A DNA stretch of 19,596 nt, taken from Candidatus Segatella albertsiae. GTDB taxonomy: Bacteria; Bacteroidota; Bacteroidia; Bacteroidales; Bacteroidaceae. The stretch spans positions 1 through 19,596 of the forward strand of contig DKCU01000007.1 in the NCBI GenBank assembly GCA_002451555.1, given 5' to 3'. A program made the position numbers and the translations under genes. Below the pieces are notes generated by a model. The model saw nothing but the letters and a program-made list of their open reading frames with translations. It had not been told where the DNA came from and did not search any database. Below are positions 7,513 to 14,100 of this stretch, piece by piece; positions within the stretch are counted from its first letter, which is position 1, and every line of letters begins with the position of its first letter.

Positions 7513-8109
7513 TTATCCGAGTTCCTCGAATACATCTTTGAAGTATTTATCAAACCATAGGGCAGGGTGGTCTGTAATCTGGTGCTTGCCAGACTTTTCA
7601 ATATGAATGGCTACAATGTCACCAAAGTCGGATGTTCTATCGATAAATAGGATGTTTTCAAAAAGGGATAAAGAGGAGCGTACTCGTCTGATACCCTCTG
7701 TAAAATTGTATTCGATAACTTCTTGTACAACGTTATGACCACCCATGTATTGGCGTTGAATGACTCGTGAAAGAGAGTCTTCTTTAGAAGAAAGACCGAA
7801 GTAGATTAGGCTGATTTTGTAACCTGCCTTTTTGAAGTCTTGAATAAGGGTGAGAGGTAGGTTTGATGAAAAGTTAGTCTCAAAAGCATAACTCTTCTTT
7901 TGGTCAATGGCTGCCTCTTTTTCATTCATGAGGGTTGAGATGACTGTTCCGTCAATCCAACGGTCAATCCAGTCGGGATGTTTTTTACGGAGATTCATGG
8001 CAAGTTTATCGCCATCAAAAGCTTGGGTATTGGAGTAAAATACTCCAAGTCGGCTTTTGCTGGCTCCATTGGGACCTGCGATGATTGTAAATTCTGGTCT
8101 TCTTTCCAT
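7513..8109 (-). CDS. Zeta-toxin-family kinase (toxin of a putative toxin-antitoxin pair)
   Basis: 198 residues resembling zeta/PezT-type P-loop kinases, which in characterised members phosphorylate UDP-N-acetylglucosamine or related nucleotides. Seen: FTIIAGPNGASKSR (residues 7-20) at the P-loop position, AFDGDKLA, YAFETNFSS (compare FETTLS in zeta proteins), GYKISLIYFGL, and RVIQRQYMGGHNVVQEVIEYNF (compare the family GGHDVPEEVIRRRY block). The P-loop departs from GxxxxGK[ST]: the Gly before Lys18 is Ser17, and RRY is replaced by EYNF, so the kinase may be altered. It lies 32 bases downstream of a small gene with which it is probably cotranscribed. Toxicity is inferred from family, not from sequence. 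Confidence 0.8.
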   Translation of the reverse strand: MERRPEFTIIAGPNGASKSRLGVFYSNTQAFDGDKLAMNLRKKHPDWIDRWIDGTVISTLMNEKEAAIDQKKSYAFETNFSSNLPLTLIQDFKKAGYKISLIYFGLSSKEDSLSRVIQRQYMGGHNVVQEVIEYNFTEGIRRVRSSLSLFENILFIDRTSDFGDIVAIHIEKSGKHQITDHPALWFDKYFKDVFEELG

Positions 8110-8141
8110 CTTGCTATTTCATAGTTGGTAAAATGGACGAT

Positions 8142-8420
8142 TCAAGAGTGGAGAAGGTAAGCCATTTTCCCCTTTCCTGGTGCTGCAACTTGGCGGATAA
8201 TGGCATATTTTCGCGTATCGAAATCTAATGTGGCTTCATCATCGCTTCCGTCGGGATTGGCAAGATATATTTTCTCATTCTCAAAATAAGGCACGGAGAT
8301 TCCTTTCGCCCACGCTTCGAGATAGATTCTCTCCACCTCATCGTGTACGGCATTGTTGATTTCACGGATGGTCTTGCCGTTCGAGAGTCGCCAGTCTTCT
8401 ATATCCTCATATTTGCACAT
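8142..8420 (-). CDS. Small partner protein of the zeta-like kinase (putative antitoxin)
   Basis: 92 residues from MCKYEDIEDW. An in-frame ATG at 8442-8444 would make it 100, but that codon is only three bases past the promoter -7 box (8447-8454), so transcripts probably start within or after it; 8420 is the better start. The protein is acidic and soluble, with a helical N-terminal half (IREINNAVHDEVERIYLEAWAKGISVPYF) and then ENEKIYLANPDGSDDEA. The pattern of a helix followed by A-x-x-x-G-I-x-V and a short strand ending in PDG is what I recall from small genes next to zeta-toxin genes. It precedes the kinase, as antitoxins usually do. The role is inferred from position, size and this pattern. 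Confidence 0.65.
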   Translation of the reverse strand: MCKYEDIEDWRLSNGKTIREINNAVHDEVERIYLEAWAKGISVPYFENEKIYLANPDGSDDEATLDFDTRKYAIIRQVAAPGKGKMAYLLHS

Positions 8421-8446
8421 AAGCGTTATCTTTTTGTAAAACATTG

Positions 8447-8478
8447 CAAAATTACAAGTAAACTTTCAAATTCCCAAA
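8447..8478 (-). promoter_or_regulatory. Bacteroidota-type promoter of the toxin-antitoxin module
   Basis: On the minus strand TTTG (8475-8478), a 20-base spacer and TAATTTTG (8447-8454), followed by C. It lies 21 bases downstream of the 38-bp copy of the receptor upstream repeat, against 11 bases at the receptor promoter, a difference of about one helical turn. Confidence 0.78.
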
Positions 8479-8499
8479 TGTTTTAACCTCTTTTTTCTT

Positions 8500-8537
8500 T
8501 CAAATCTTATAGAAAGTGTTATTTAGTCTTATCAAAT
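8500..8537. repeat. Direct copy (38 bp) of the receptor upstream regulatory region
   Basis: It matches 10863-10900 at 34 of 38 positions, including an uninterrupted 24-base identity (8514-8537 with 10877-10900). It sits upstream of the toxin-module promoter just as its twin sits upstream of the receptor promoter. Only one of the two AGTCTTATC half-sites is intact here (8526-8534); the other has decayed to AATCTTATA. Confidence 0.9.
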
Positions 8538-8567
8538 CGCATTTTCTTGGTTAGAAGTGAGTGATAT

Positions 8568-8608
8568 AAAACGCTCGTAAGAATCAAGCTGGTTCTTGCG
8601 AGCGTTTT
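8568..8608 (-). terminator. Intrinsic terminator of the receptor gene
   Basis: An 18-bp stem (8568-8585 with 8591-8608, two G-U pairs) around a 5-base loop stands 53 bases past the receptor stop. On the minus strand it ends in TTTTATATCAC. It insulates the toxin module from receptor transcription. The stem core CTCG-AAGAA/GGTTCTTG-GAG is shared with the terminator at 3289-3329. Confidence 0.85.
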
Positions 8609-8661
8609 CGTTATTTTTTCTAAATTGATACTTTTCGCTATTATATTCTTTCCTTCTGTCT

Positions 8662-10791
8662 TTATTTCCCGAATCTCGAAGTATCGACTTCCTCATGCTG
8701 CTTGGCCTTGTATCCTCCGAAGCGGTAGGTGAGGGAGAGGCCGATGATTCTGCCGAAGTGCATGTCATTGATGACGTGCTGTCCCTTATAGGTATCGTGC
8801 AGATTGTTGTCAGCAGTCTCGAAGATGTCGTTGCAATAGGCTTTCATCTGGAGCTTGTCGCCCTTGAGAGGTTTCCAAGTGAGGGCGGCGTTCAGATAAC
8901 CTGCCGCAGGACTGTCGATGATGCCTTGGATAGCGTCAGTGCGGATGAAGGCATCAAGATTCAGAATCACATGCTTGCCAAAGAGGAAGGTGCCGTTCCA
9001 TGTTGCTTGGCTGAACCACTTGCTACGGTTGAAGGGGAGGTCGTAGAAGTGGGAGTTCTTGTCGTTCTGATATGCCTCGATGAAGGTAAGGCGATTCTGC
9101 CACCAGTTGCCGATGTTGATAGGGGCAGTGAGCATCAAGCCAGCTATTGTGACGTGGTCGAAGTTGGTGAACTTATATTCTGCTTCTTTCTTGGTGTCGC
9201 TTTGGTAAGGAAGCTGGCGGAAAGGATCGGTAGAATTCTGGAGGAAGAGGCTTGCCACATATCTGCTGTGCAGAATATAAGTAAGCGAGAGGTCGAGGTC
9301 TCGTGATGGCTTCAATGTCGGGTTACCCACAATCTTGCCATATCCGCCTGCATTGTAGGTGGTGAAGTTCTTCACTGACCAGTAGGATGGATAATCTCTG
9401 TCGCAATCCAAGTCGAGCTTGAGGATATGTCCTGCCTTGGGGAGATAGGTGATGGAGAGGGTCGGGAAGATGTTCCACTCATGCCAAATATTGGTGTGGT
9501 AATATTCTTCCATGAGCGATGCCTCCATCGTGAGCTTCTGCCCGAACGACTTGCTGGCTCCGATGTAGAAACTTACTTGGTCTTCGGTTTGAGTGGGGTT
9601 GCCGTCGTAGGCATTTTCTTTGTTGGTGGAAGCATTGTTGTTTCTGCTGGAAATATTGTCGTTGTTCTCTTGCGAACTCTTGTCTCTTGATGTGGTGTAA
9701 TTGATGCCGTAGTTCAGTCCCCAGTCTTTTCCCAAGTCATGTTCCTGTTTTAGGTATGCATGCCATTTGTTGATACGTTGCTTGCTTGCAATGTCAAGTT
9801 CCTCATCATAGAGACTGCTATTCAACCATTGCACGTCTGGTGAATTATAATAGGTGTATTCCGCTCCAGCCGAGAGACCAAAAGGAGTGGAGTAGTCCAA
9901 ACGGAAGTTGTGGAGCTTACTCTTGGCATGGATTCTGAGCAGAGAATTGAAACTGCCCTCATCCTCCGATATTCTTCTTGAATTGTTGAGTTGAGAGGTG
10001 TAGGCAAAGCTGAGTTGATGGTCTTTGGCGATATTGTAGTTGATGCCCAGGCGGATATTGTGGTTGAGATGGCGCTTGATATTATTGCTATTTGTAAAAT
10101 AAGCATAAGAGGTGCCATCAGCTAAGGTATGGGAAAACTCATTGTCATATTGGTAGCTTCTCTTGCCGTGTCCAAAGGAGTAGAGCATGTCAAACTCCCA
10201 CTTTTTGTTGGTGTATAGCAGGGAGGCACGCTCGGTGTAACTGTTTCGATTCTGATGGGTGTAGCCACCGAAGAGCTCGCCTTGCAGGGCGGTGATGCCT
10301 GTATTGTGCTTCAGCTGGAGATTGATGACCTGTCCTTTCACCTGATAGCGTGCTGGGGCAGAATAGAGAATTTCGGCATTGGCGATGCGGCTGGTTGGGA
10401 TGGATTTCAAGAGAGAATAGAGTTGCTCGCTCGTCATGGTGGTTGCCTTGCCGTCTATCATCACAGTTACGGGTTGTGCGTTGAGGGTCAAAGCTTCGTC
10501 TTGCTCGTTTACGCCAGGCAATTGTTTGATGGCTTCGTAAGCATTATCTACTGGATGGTTCTTGATAAGTTGAGGGAGGTCGTAGGTCAATGCCGCACCC
10601 TTTACCTTGACGATAGGGCGATTCCCCTTCACCATTACATCGGGGAGTGAATGGATAATGCTGTCCATTCTCAGAGAATCAGTCTTGTTGAGGTTGTCAT
10701 TGGCATCCTCAGTTGAACTTACGTTATTGTTTTGTGCATAGCTTGCCAGGCTCATAGCTAAGCAAGCGTCTATTATCATCCATTTTTTCAT
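8662..10791 (-). CDS. Outer-membrane beta-barrel protein, TonB-dependent-receptor type
   Basis: 709 residues from MKKWMIIDACLAMSLASYAQ, a signal peptide. The frame extends upstream to 10821, but that extension overlaps the -7 box at 10820-10827, so 10791 is the start. After a short Asn-rich linker comes a plug-like domain (about 50-150): PDVMVKGNRPIVKVKGAALTYD, AYEAIKQLPGV, VMIDGKATTMTSEQLYSLLKSIPTSRIANAEI. The rest is a large barrel of alternating aromatic strands (SYQYDNEF, HLNHNIRLGINYNI, LDLSLTYILHSR) ending IIGLSLTYRFGGYKAKQHEEVDTSRFGK. This fits the Bacteroidota outer-membrane beta-barrel family related to TonB-dependent receptors. It is shorter than SusC and has no adjacent SusD, so glycan import is not indicated; the ligand is unknown. 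It is divergent from the exported protein/two-component operon. A 249-bp copy of its 3' end lies beyond the toxin module. Confidence 0.85.
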   Translation of the reverse strand: MKKWMIIDACLAMSLASYAQNNNVSSTEDANDNLNKTDSLRMDSIIHSLPDVMVKGNRPIVKVKGAALTYDLPQLIKNHPVDNAYEAIKQLPGVNEQDEALTLNAQPVTVMIDGKATTMTSEQLYSLLKSIPTSRIANAEILYSAPARYQVKGQVINLQLKHNTGITALQGELFGGYTHQNRNSYTERASLLYTNKKWEFDMLYSFGHGKRSYQYDNEFSHTLADGTSYAYFTNSNNIKRHLNHNIRLGINYNIAKDHQLSFAYTSQLNNSRRISEDEGSFNSLLRIHAKSKLHNFRLDYSTPFGLSAGAEYTYYNSPDVQWLNSSLYDEELDIASKQRINKWHAYLKQEHDLGKDWGLNYGINYTTSRDKSSQENNDNISSRNNNASTNKENAYDGNPTQTEDQVSFYIGASKSFGQKLTMEASLMEEYYHTNIWHEWNIFPTLSITYLPKAGHILKLDLDCDRDYPSYWSVKNFTTYNAGGYGKIVGNPTLKPSRDLDLSLTYILHSRYVASLFLQNSTDPFRQLPYQSDTKKEAEYKFTNFDHVTIAGLMLTAPINIGNWWQNRLTFIEAYQNDKNSHFYDLPFNRSKWFSQATWNGTFLFGKHVILNLDAFIRTDAIQGIIDSPAAGYLNAALTWKPLKGDKLQMKAYCNDIFETADNNLHDTYKGQHVINDMHFGRIIGLSLTYRFGGYKAKQHEEVDTSRFGK

Positions 10792-10819
10792 AATCTTCGT
10801 TCTTTCTGTTTTCGGGTGC

Positions 10820-10851
10820 AAAAGTACTGCAAAATATGGTCATGAACAAAA
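10820..10851 (-). promoter_or_regulatory. Bacteroidota-type promoter of the receptor gene
   Basis: On the minus strand TTTG (10848-10851), 20 bases and TACTTTTG (10820-10827), followed by C. The predicted leader is about 20-25 bases to the ATG at 10789-10791. Confidence 0.8.
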
Positions 10852-10862
10852 AATTTTGATTA

Positions 10863-10900
10863 TCAAGTCTTATCAGAAGTGTTATTTAGTCTTATCAAAT
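10863..10900. repeat. 38-bp repeat, receptor-side copy
   Basis: Twin of 8500-8537 with four mismatches. Together the two copies flank the complete receptor gene and its terminator as direct repeats. This copy contains both intact AGTCTTATC half-sites. Confidence 0.9.
10866..10896. promoter_or_regulatory. Paired direct-repeat operator candidate between divergent promoters
   Basis: AGTCTTATC occurs at 10866-10874 and exactly again at 10888-10896. The spacing is 22 bases start to start, or two helical turns with a 13-base gap, so a dimeric activator could bind both on one DNA face. Relative to the receptor promoter the sites lie upstream of the -33 box; relative to the rightward promoter they are 48 bases or more upstream. 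The nearby OmpR-type regulator is a natural candidate but is not proven. Confidence 0.55.
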
Positions 10901-10944
10901 TGTATTTTTCGCTCAGAAATCATTCGCCATCCCTTATTTTTTAT

Positions 10945-10952
10945 TACTTTTG
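10945..10952 (+). promoter_or_regulatory. Promoter -7 element of the exported-protein/two-component operon
   Basis: TACTTTTG matches TAnnTTTG and predicts a start about 20-25 bases before the ATG at 10981. No TTTG is found at the proper distance upstream (only ATTCG), so this promoter may need an activator; the paired repeats at 10866-10896 would be suitably placed. Confidence 0.55.
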
Positions 10953-10980
10953 TAGTCGAGAAAAAGAATCTTTTGTAGGT

Positions 10981-11691
10981 ATGAATAAGAATAGAAGAAT
11001 CATCGTGATAGGATTGGCAGTTTGTTGTTCCATGGCGGCGCAAGCTCAAGAGGTAAGGACAGTCTCTTTGGATACTGTTCCTAGCGCTTTGTCAAGGGAA
11101 AAATTGTCTTTGGAATATTCCTATCCGATAGAAGATGCTCATCCTTTGGAAAATTCTCATTCTGAATCGAAAGAGCCATGGATGTCGGAAGATGGGAGTC
11201 CGTTGAAGATAGCCCCTGATGCAATACCTCATTATGTAGTGCCGACCTCTAGCTTCGGACCGTTTGTGGCTTACTCTTCTTCCTTGGAAGTGCCAGGACT
11301 GATGAATAAACAATCGGCTGGATTGGTTTATCAACAGAATGTGGGGCGATTCGTCTTCTCTCCAGACATAGGTATCGACAAGGTTAATACCGGTGTTTAT
11401 GGTTTTGGCAATCTTACCAAGGCTTCTTTTGGTGGAACGATGTCGTATCAAGTGAACGACTGGCTTACAGTAGGATTGTATGGACAGTATGTGCCGACAA
11501 AGACTTCCGACCCTCGTAGTGTTATCATATCTCCTTTTAATCCGAAAAGCAACTATGGTGGATTCGTCGAAGTGATGTTTAATCAGCATTGGGGCGTTGG
11601 TGCCAAGATGGGACGAGAGTTCGCACCGCAAAAGAATGGCAAGTGGGGATGGAAGAACACCACGGAGATTTATCCGATTTATCGAAAATAA
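10981..11691 (+). CDS. Exported protein, probable small outer-membrane barrel, function unknown
   Basis: 236 residues from MNKNRRIIVIGLAVCCSMAAQAQ, a clear signal peptide cleaved after AQA. The frame is open back to 10879, but those residues are not exported-protein-like and the -7 box at 10945-10952 lies inside that stretch. The mature protein starts with an acidic, Ser/Pro-rich segment (about 24-75). It then becomes a series of short aromatic, Gly-rich strands: FGPFVAYSSSLEV, SAGLVYQQNVGRFVFSPDIGIDKVNTGVYGFGNL, FGGTMSYQVNDWLTVGLYGQYV, GGFVEVMFNQHWGVGAKMGREF. That pattern suits an 8- to 10-stranded barrel. It lies 29 bases before the sensor kinase and is probably in the same operon, so it may take part in the signal the kinase senses. 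No family is recognised. Confidence 0.72.
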   Translation: MNKNRRIIVIGLAVCCSMAAQAQEVRTVSLDTVPSALSREKLSLEYSYPIEDAHPLENSHSESKEPWMSEDGSPLKIAPDAIPHYVVPTSSFGPFVAYSSSLEVPGLMNKQSAGLVYQQNVGRFVFSPDIGIDKVNTGVYGFGNLTKASFGGTMSYQVNDWLTVGLYGQYVPTKTSDPRSVIISPFNPKSNYGGFVEVMFNQHWGVGAKMGREFAPQKNGKWGWKNTTEIYPIYRK

Positions 11692-11720
11692 GTTGTGTCA
11701 TAGCATAAAATGAATAGGTT

Positions 11721-13241
11721 ATGAAGTTGCCGCTAAAATATATTGTTGTGCTCGTCCTTACCGCCTTGGTTTGCATCTTTGCTTATCAAGCCTATTGGCT
11801 CGTGGGACTTTATCAGTCTCAGAAGAAAGAGATGGATATGAGAATAATGAGTGCTTTGGAAAATGCTCATTTCTTGGAGATTCAGAAGAGAGTGGAACGA
11901 CTCCGTGAAGACAACAAAGGACCACATAGACAACTGACTGGAGCTGTTGCTTTTTCCATGGATGATGAGGATGACATTGATCAGCATGTCAAAGTGAAAA
12001 AAGTGAAGGGAGGAAAAATCATCCAAGAAGTTAAAACGACTTTTACGAAGAAAAAGGATGTTTCGGAAGGAAAAAATCAAGAATTGTCAATGGTGATGTC
12101 TGGCAAATTGACAACCCTTGTGCAGCAAGCTTTAGTTGGTAAGCTGAACGAACTGTCGCAACCCGATTTGCAATTCTTCGATAGTGCATTGAACGCAAAA
12201 ATGGTTTCCGATAGCCTATGGCATACTTCTTCCAATGTAAAAATGATTCCTCACAGAGTTCAACTTCTGCGAGGCAAGAAAGTCTTGTCGCAAGTCACGA
12301 CGAAGGGATATGTGCCGTCCTCCGATGCCAAGCAATATCAATATGTGGTATGTGACGAGGGCGACCCCAACGAGGAGAGATATGTGCTTACCCTTGAACC
12401 GACAACGATGGCTGTACTCTCACAGATGGCAGGCATCCTCGCCACCTCGCTCTTCATCATGCTTATCCTAGCCTTCGTTTTTTGGTTCTTGATTCATACG
12501 ATGCTCAAGCAGAAGACACTCGAAGAGATGAAGGATGATTTCACCAATAACATCACCCACGAGTTGAAGACGCCGATAGCCGTGGCTTACGCCGCCAACG
12601 ATGCCTTGCTCAATTACGGCATGCTCAACCAGCCCGACAAGGCTCGCCAATATCTCGGTGTGGCACAGGAACAGTTGCAGACACTCAGCGGTATGGTGGA
12701 GCAGATTCTCTCCATGAGCATGGAACGTCGAAAGACGATGCTTCTCAATTTCGTGGATGTTCCCGTCAGGGAAACCATCGAACCTTTGATTGCCCAACAT
12801 CAGTTGAAGGCTGATAAGAAAGTGGAGTTTTCTCTTTTGGTGGAACCCGAAAACTTGATGGTGCATGCCGACCGTATGCATTTCTCGAATATCGTGAGCA
12901 ATCTCATCGACAATGCCATCAAGTATTCGGGAGATAGCGTGAGGATTGAAATCAAGGCTCAACTCAGTGAAGCCTCCTCTTGTTTGAAGGAATCCTCCAA
13001 CAAGCAGCGTGAAGTCTTGGTGTCAGTTGCCGACAATGGCATCGGAATCGCCCACGACAAGTTGCCTTATATCTTCGATAAGTTCTATCGTGTGACGGAT
13101 GGCAATAAATATACGGTCAAAGGTTACGGCCTCGGTCTCTTCTATGTAAAGAGCCTCATGGAGAAAATGGGCGGCACCGTCTCTGTGGAGAGCGAACTCG
13201 GAAAGGGAACCTGCTTTAAACTGCAATTCAAGCAAGAATAG
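11721..13241 (+). CDS. Sensor histidine kinase (two-component system)
   Basis: 506-residue inner-membrane histidine kinase. TM1 is at about 8-30 (IVVLVLTALVCIFAYQAYWLVGLY). A roughly 200-residue periplasmic part, rich in Lys and charged residues, follows. TM2 is at about 236-258 (AGILATSLFIMLILAFVFWF). There is no recognisable HAMP domain: the dimerisation helix follows TM2 almost directly. The H-box is FTNNITHELKTPIAV with the phospho-acceptor His280. The ATPase domain has the N-box NIVSNLIDNAIKYSG, G1 VADNGIGIAHDKLPYIFDKFYRV and G2 GYGLGLFYVKSLMEKMGGTVSVES. All catalytic motifs are intact. The partner regulator gene follows about 85 bases later. The periplasmic domain matches no family I can name; the signal is unknown. 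Confidence 0.92.
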   Translation: MKLPLKYIVVLVLTALVCIFAYQAYWLVGLYQSQKKEMDMRIMSALENAHFLEIQKRVERLREDNKGPHRQLTGAVAFSMDDEDDIDQHVKVKKVKGGKIIQEVKTTFTKKKDVSEGKNQELSMVMSGKLTTLVQQALVGKLNELSQPDLQFFDSALNAKMVSDSLWHTSSNVKMIPHRVQLLRGKKVLSQVTTKGYVPSSDAKQYQYVVCDEGDPNEERYVLTLEPTTMAVLSQMAGILATSLFIMLILAFVFWFLIHTMLKQKTLEEMKDDFTNNITHELKTPIAVAYAANDALLNYGMLNQPDKARQYLGVAQEQLQTLSGMVEQILSMSMERRKTMLLNFVDVPVRETIEPLIAQHQLKADKKVEFSLLVEPENLMVHADRMHFSNIVSNLIDNAIKYSGDSVRIEIKAQLSEASSCLKESSNKQREVLVSVADNGIGIAHDKLPYIFDKFYRVTDGNKYTVKGYGLGLFYVKSLMEKMGGTVSVESELGKGTCFKLQFKQE

Positions 13242-13252
13242 CTATAGTCTTT

Positions 13253-13308
13253 TAACTTCCCGAACGACCATAGGGAGGGATAACTTCCCTTAACTTCAAT
13301 AACTTCCC
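13253..13308. repeat. Repeated TAACTTCCC motif between kinase and regulator genes
   Basis: TAACTTCCC occurs at 13253-13261, 13281-13289 and 13300-13308, with a diverged TAACTTCAA at 13291-13299. It fills most of the gap between the two genes and has no obvious hairpin. It could be a protein-binding array or a degenerate junk repeat. Confidence 0.6.
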
Positions 13309-13326
13309 ATTAAAATAAGAATGACA

Positions 13327-14085
13327 ATGAACAAGATAAAAGTCCTTTTAGTAGAAGACGAGACCTCTTTGGCGATGATTCTCAGCGATACCTTGGAGGC
13401 TCAAGGTTTCGAGATGCGAACGGCTCATGATGGCGAGGAAGGCCTACGGATGTTTTATGAGCAGAAGCCCGATGTACTTGTGGCAGACGTGATGATGCCC
13501 AAGATGGATGGCTTCGAGATGGTTCGCCATATCCGCAAGACCGACAAGCGTACTCCCGTGCTTTTCCTCACCGCTCGCTCTGCCGTCAACGATGTGGTGG
13601 AGGGCTTTGAGTTGGGTGGCAATGATTACTTGAAGAAACCATTCGCCATCCAGGAACTCATCGTTCGCATCAAGTCGCTCTGCCAGAGAGCGAATCTGGA
13701 AACGGAAGAGGCAGAAGAAGTGAAGAGTGAAGAACTAAGAATGAGGAATTCGATGGTCTCTGATCATAAAGGCGAAAAAGATAATATGGATTCTTGTCTG
13801 ATGATTGGTCGTTATCGTTTGAATACTATCGAGCAGACCTTGCAACACGATGACAAGGAAGTGGAATTGTCTCATCGTGAGACCGAGATTCTTCGTATGC
13901 TCGTGGAGAATCGGAACGACGTGGTGGAGAGCAAGGAAATCCTCTTGAAGCTCTGGGGTGATGACAGCTTCTTCAATTCCCGCAGCCTCCACGTCTTCAT
14001 CACCAAGCTCCGCCATAAACTGGCTGATGATGAGAACATCCGAATTATCAATGTGAGGGGAATAGGGTACAAGATGATATACTGA
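13327..14085 (+). CDS. OmpR/PhoB-type response regulator
   Basis: 252 residues from MNKIKVLLVEDE; an ATG six bases upstream (13321) would add only MT. The receiver domain (about 1-115) has VEDE acidic residues near 11-12, phospho-acceptor Asp54 in LVADVMMPKMDG, and FLTARSAVNDVVEGFELGGNDYLKKPF with the conserved Thr and Lys. The C-terminal winged helix (about 160-252) has LSHRETEILRMLVENRNDVVESKEILLKLWG and SLHVFITKLRHKLADDENIRIINVRGIGYKM, typical of the OmpR DNA-binding domain. The linker (about 120-150, EEAEEVKSEELRMRNSMVSD) is longer than usual and contains the mini-repeat shared with the GH3 gene. It acts as the output of the preceding kinase; it may bind the paired repeats at 10866-10896. 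It ends 15 bases from the convergent helicase gene. Confidence 0.93.
   Translation: MNKIKVLLVEDETSLAMILSDTLEAQGFEMRTAHDGEEGLRMFYEQKPDVLVADVMMPKMDGFEMVRHIRKTDKRTPVLFLTARSAVNDVVEGFELGGNDYLKKPFAIQELIVRIKSLCQRANLETEEAEEVKSEELRMRNSMVSDHKGEKDNMDSCLMIGRYRLNTIEQTLQHDDKEVELSHRETEILRMLVENRNDVVESKEILLKLWGDDSFFNSRSLHVFITKLRHKLADDENIRIINVRGIGYKMIY
13718..13747 (+). repeat. Second copy of the GTGAAGAGTGAAGAA-type mini-repeat, in the regulator linker
   Basis: 13718-13735 is identical over 18 bases to 2522-2539 in the GH3 gene and is followed by a related TAAGAATGAGG. It encodes part of the extended linker between receiver and DNA-binding domains. Confidence 0.6.
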
Positions 14086-14100
14086 TTGGCAAGCAGAAAA

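Noticed and set aside
8662..10791. SusC-type glycan importer
   Set aside because: It is too short, has no SusD partner beside it, and lacks the N-terminal extension usual in SusC. The general receptor/barrel family fits better.
10879..10980. N-terminal extension of the exported protein
   Set aside because: The promoter -7 box lies inside it and a proper signal peptide starts at 10981.
14086..14100. Terminator between the convergent regulator and helicase genes
   Set aside because: Only 15 bases separate the stops and I see no convincing hairpin with a T-run.
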